Shown: positions 62,991 through 64,000 of the stretch, piece after piece | Layout: every line of letters begins with the position of its first letter | How positions within the stretch are numbered: position 1 is the stretch's first letter | Origin: Bog-532 sp963775825 | Lineage (GTDB): Bacteria > Actinomycetota > Actinomycetes > Streptosporangiales > Streptosporangiaceae | Direction of reading: 5' to 3' | Length of the DNA: 64,000 nt | Assembly (NCBI GenBank): GCA_963775825.1 | Contig: CAVZKY010000039.1 | Span: 1-64,000, forward strand | Notes under the pieces: model-generated | What the model was told of the DNA's origin: nothing | The model's database searches: none | What the model saw: the letters and a program-made list of their open reading frames with translations, nothing else | Position numbers and translations under genes: made by a program

Positions 62991-64000
62991 TCAGTGGGTG
63001 GGTGGGACCTCGAGCAGGTCGGGCACGGACGAGAGCGTTTCGAGCAGGGCCCCGAGGGCCCCGTCGACCTGTTCGCGCATGGCCATGGACGCCGAGCTGA
63101 GCGAGGTCCACTGCCGATGGACCTGGGTGGCCAGCAGCGCCCTATGCAGGGCGTTCAGCTGCGCCTGGGCGGTCGGCAGCAGCTCGGGGGCTCGCGCGGT
63201 GATGAGCTGGGCCAGCTCACTCAGCACGATCCGGGTCACCTGAAGGTCGGCGTAGGTCTCCGGGTAGGCGTCACCGCTGCCCTTGTCATCGATCCCGGAC
63301 AGGTGATCACGCAGCGCGTCCTCCAGGATTTCGTGCGCCCGGATCGGCAGGTTGGTCGGGTCGCCTGCGAGGTCATCGGAGGTCAGGTTCTTCTGCACAG
63401 TGGCCACGTCGCGGGCCAGCACGATCACCACCGGCACCAGCGATGCCGCGCTCTGGCCGTGCCAGAGGCCGTATTCGAGCCGGTGCAGGCCGGTAAAATC
63501 GGAGTTGACTCCGTTGACCCCGTTGACCCCGTTGACCGTTGTTAGCCCGTCGGGCAGGCCGTCCACCGCGGTCCCGTCGGCGCCGAAGCTGTCGTAGGAA
63601 GCGCCGACCTTCTCCCAGTCGAGCTGCGCGGCCAGCCAGTCGGTCTTCGCCGCGCCGAGGTTCCCGTGCTGCAGGTCCGTCTTGATGCGCGCGACGGCGC
63701 TGGCCAGAGTGTGGAGCTCGCCGGCCGCGTACGCCTGGTACTTCTGGTTCGGGCCGGTCAACTGCTGGACCGTCACCGGCTGGATCGCGGTCGGGGTTCC
63801 CTGGGCCACCTTCCCGGTCACCTGGACCGTCGCGGAGGTGGTGACGGTCTGCCCGGACAGGTGGCACCGGAAGCGTGTATGAGCCCGGGGCCGAGCGTCG
63901 CCGTCATGTCCGCCGTCGTGGCCGGCCCGAGCGTCTCGATCTCGGCGACCACCGCGCCGGCGGCGTTGTCCAGGTTGACCTCGCCGGCCTTGCTGGACTG
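62991..64000 (-). CDS. efeO: EfeO-type iron-uptake lipoprotein or periplasmic protein, partial
   Basis: The sequence reaches the window edge. YQAYAAGELHTLASAVARIK, LHRLEYGLWHGQSAASLVPV and LPIRAHEILEDALRDHLSG form the imelysin (peptidase M75-like) part, with the HxxE metal motif in AHEILE. The upstream part (AGEVNLDNAAGAVVAEIE, then CHLSGQTVTTSATVQV) looks like the EfeO cupredoxin-like domain. It is separated by a frame change near 63880 that two extra bases would explain. A short VNG repeat lies inside. It hands iron to EfeU, which should be encoded beyond the window. Confidence 0.8.
   Translation of the reverse strand, partial: VQQGRRGQPGQRRRRGGRRDRDARAGHDGGHDGDARPRAHTRFRCHLSGQTVTTSATVQVTGKVAQGTPTAIQPVTVQQLTGPNQKYQAYAAGELHTLASAVARIKTDLQHGNLGAAKTDWLAAQLDWEKVGASYDSFGADGTAVDGLPDGLTTVNGVNGVNGVNSDFTGLHRLEYGLWHGQSAASLVPVVIVLARDVATVQKNLTSDDLAGDPTNLPIRAHEILEDALRDHLSGIDDKGSGDAYPETYADLQVTRIVLSELAQLITARAPELLPTAQAQLNALHRALLATQVHRQWTSLSSASMAMREQVDGALGALLETLSSVPDLLEVPPTH
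63504..63539 (-). repeat. 9-bp in-frame repeat in efeO
   Basis: GTTGACCCC occurs four times with small changes on the plus strand, coding a VNG repeat in the protein. Like the other short in-frame repeats in this window it keeps the reading frame. Confidence 0.75.

Overview
The window is chromosomal DNA of a high-GC actinomycete. Evidence for this is the strong G/C bias at third codon positions, frequent GTG and TTG starts, a deazaflavin (F420)-type nitroreductase-family protein, a SAM methyltransferase of the actinobacterial MYDYFLGGKDNF type, partner-switching (RsbU/RsbW/STAS) regulation, Tat- and lipobox-bearing secreted proteins, and an Efe iron-uptake locus. I see no rRNA, tRNA, CRISPR array, complete insertion sequence or intact prophage. 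The species cannot be named from the sequence; a soil actinomycete outside the classical mycolic-acid group is my inference.

Layout. 0-6.3 kb: small hypothetical and membrane proteins, including an orphan sigma-region-4 protein, an AI-2E-family transporter and a GT87-like membrane glycosyltransferase. 6.5-15.2 kb: a tightly overlapping leftward operon for GDP-D-glycero-manno-heptose synthesis (GmhA, HddA, GmhB and HddC types), with a transaldolase, an epimerase, two methyltransferases, a membrane glycosyltransferase and a frameshifted flippase. 15.6-27.6 kb, rightward: a glycosyltransferase behind an acyltransferase remnant, an EAL-GGDEF protein, a ketopantoate reductase family protein, a processive GT2 synthase coupled to a GH26 hydrolase, a GT4 enzyme, a metallophosphoesterase and a ParB-like protein. 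27.6-32.1 kb: a MalEFGK-type sugar importer. 32.7-40.6 kb: aldo/keto reductase, Smr protein, nitroreductase-family protein, gluconokinase, YceI protein, heme O synthase and a fused 2-oxoacid dehydrogenase E1.

40.7-47.7 kb is the most unusual part. A leftward set of genes encodes an ABC ATPase fused to GAF and histidine-kinase domains, its OmpR-type regulator, and then a xylose-type binding protein, ATPase and permease. The likely logic is a two-component system that senses through, or together with, the sugar importer it controls. 48.6-53.2 kb holds a very large protein joining hybrid histidine kinase, response regulator, PP2C phosphatase and RsbW-type ATPase domains, followed by a STAS protein. 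53.2-56.1 kb holds an IlvD/Edd sugar-acid dehydratase and a zinc dehydrogenase interrupted by a WADRP repeat. 56.7-64 kb: a secreted beta-propeller, a decayed photolyase-like gene, a FAD oxidoreductase, a Nudix hydrolase, a SAM methyltransferase, and the start of an EfeB/EfeO iron operon.

Many conserved genes carry single-base frameshifts: flippase, GT4, phosphoesterase, E1, importer ATPase and permease, both large kinases, FAD oxidoreductase and EfeO. Most behave as one extra base, often in a G or C run. Sequencing or assembly error is therefore a serious alternative to gene decay. Each affected entry says where the reading frame must change.
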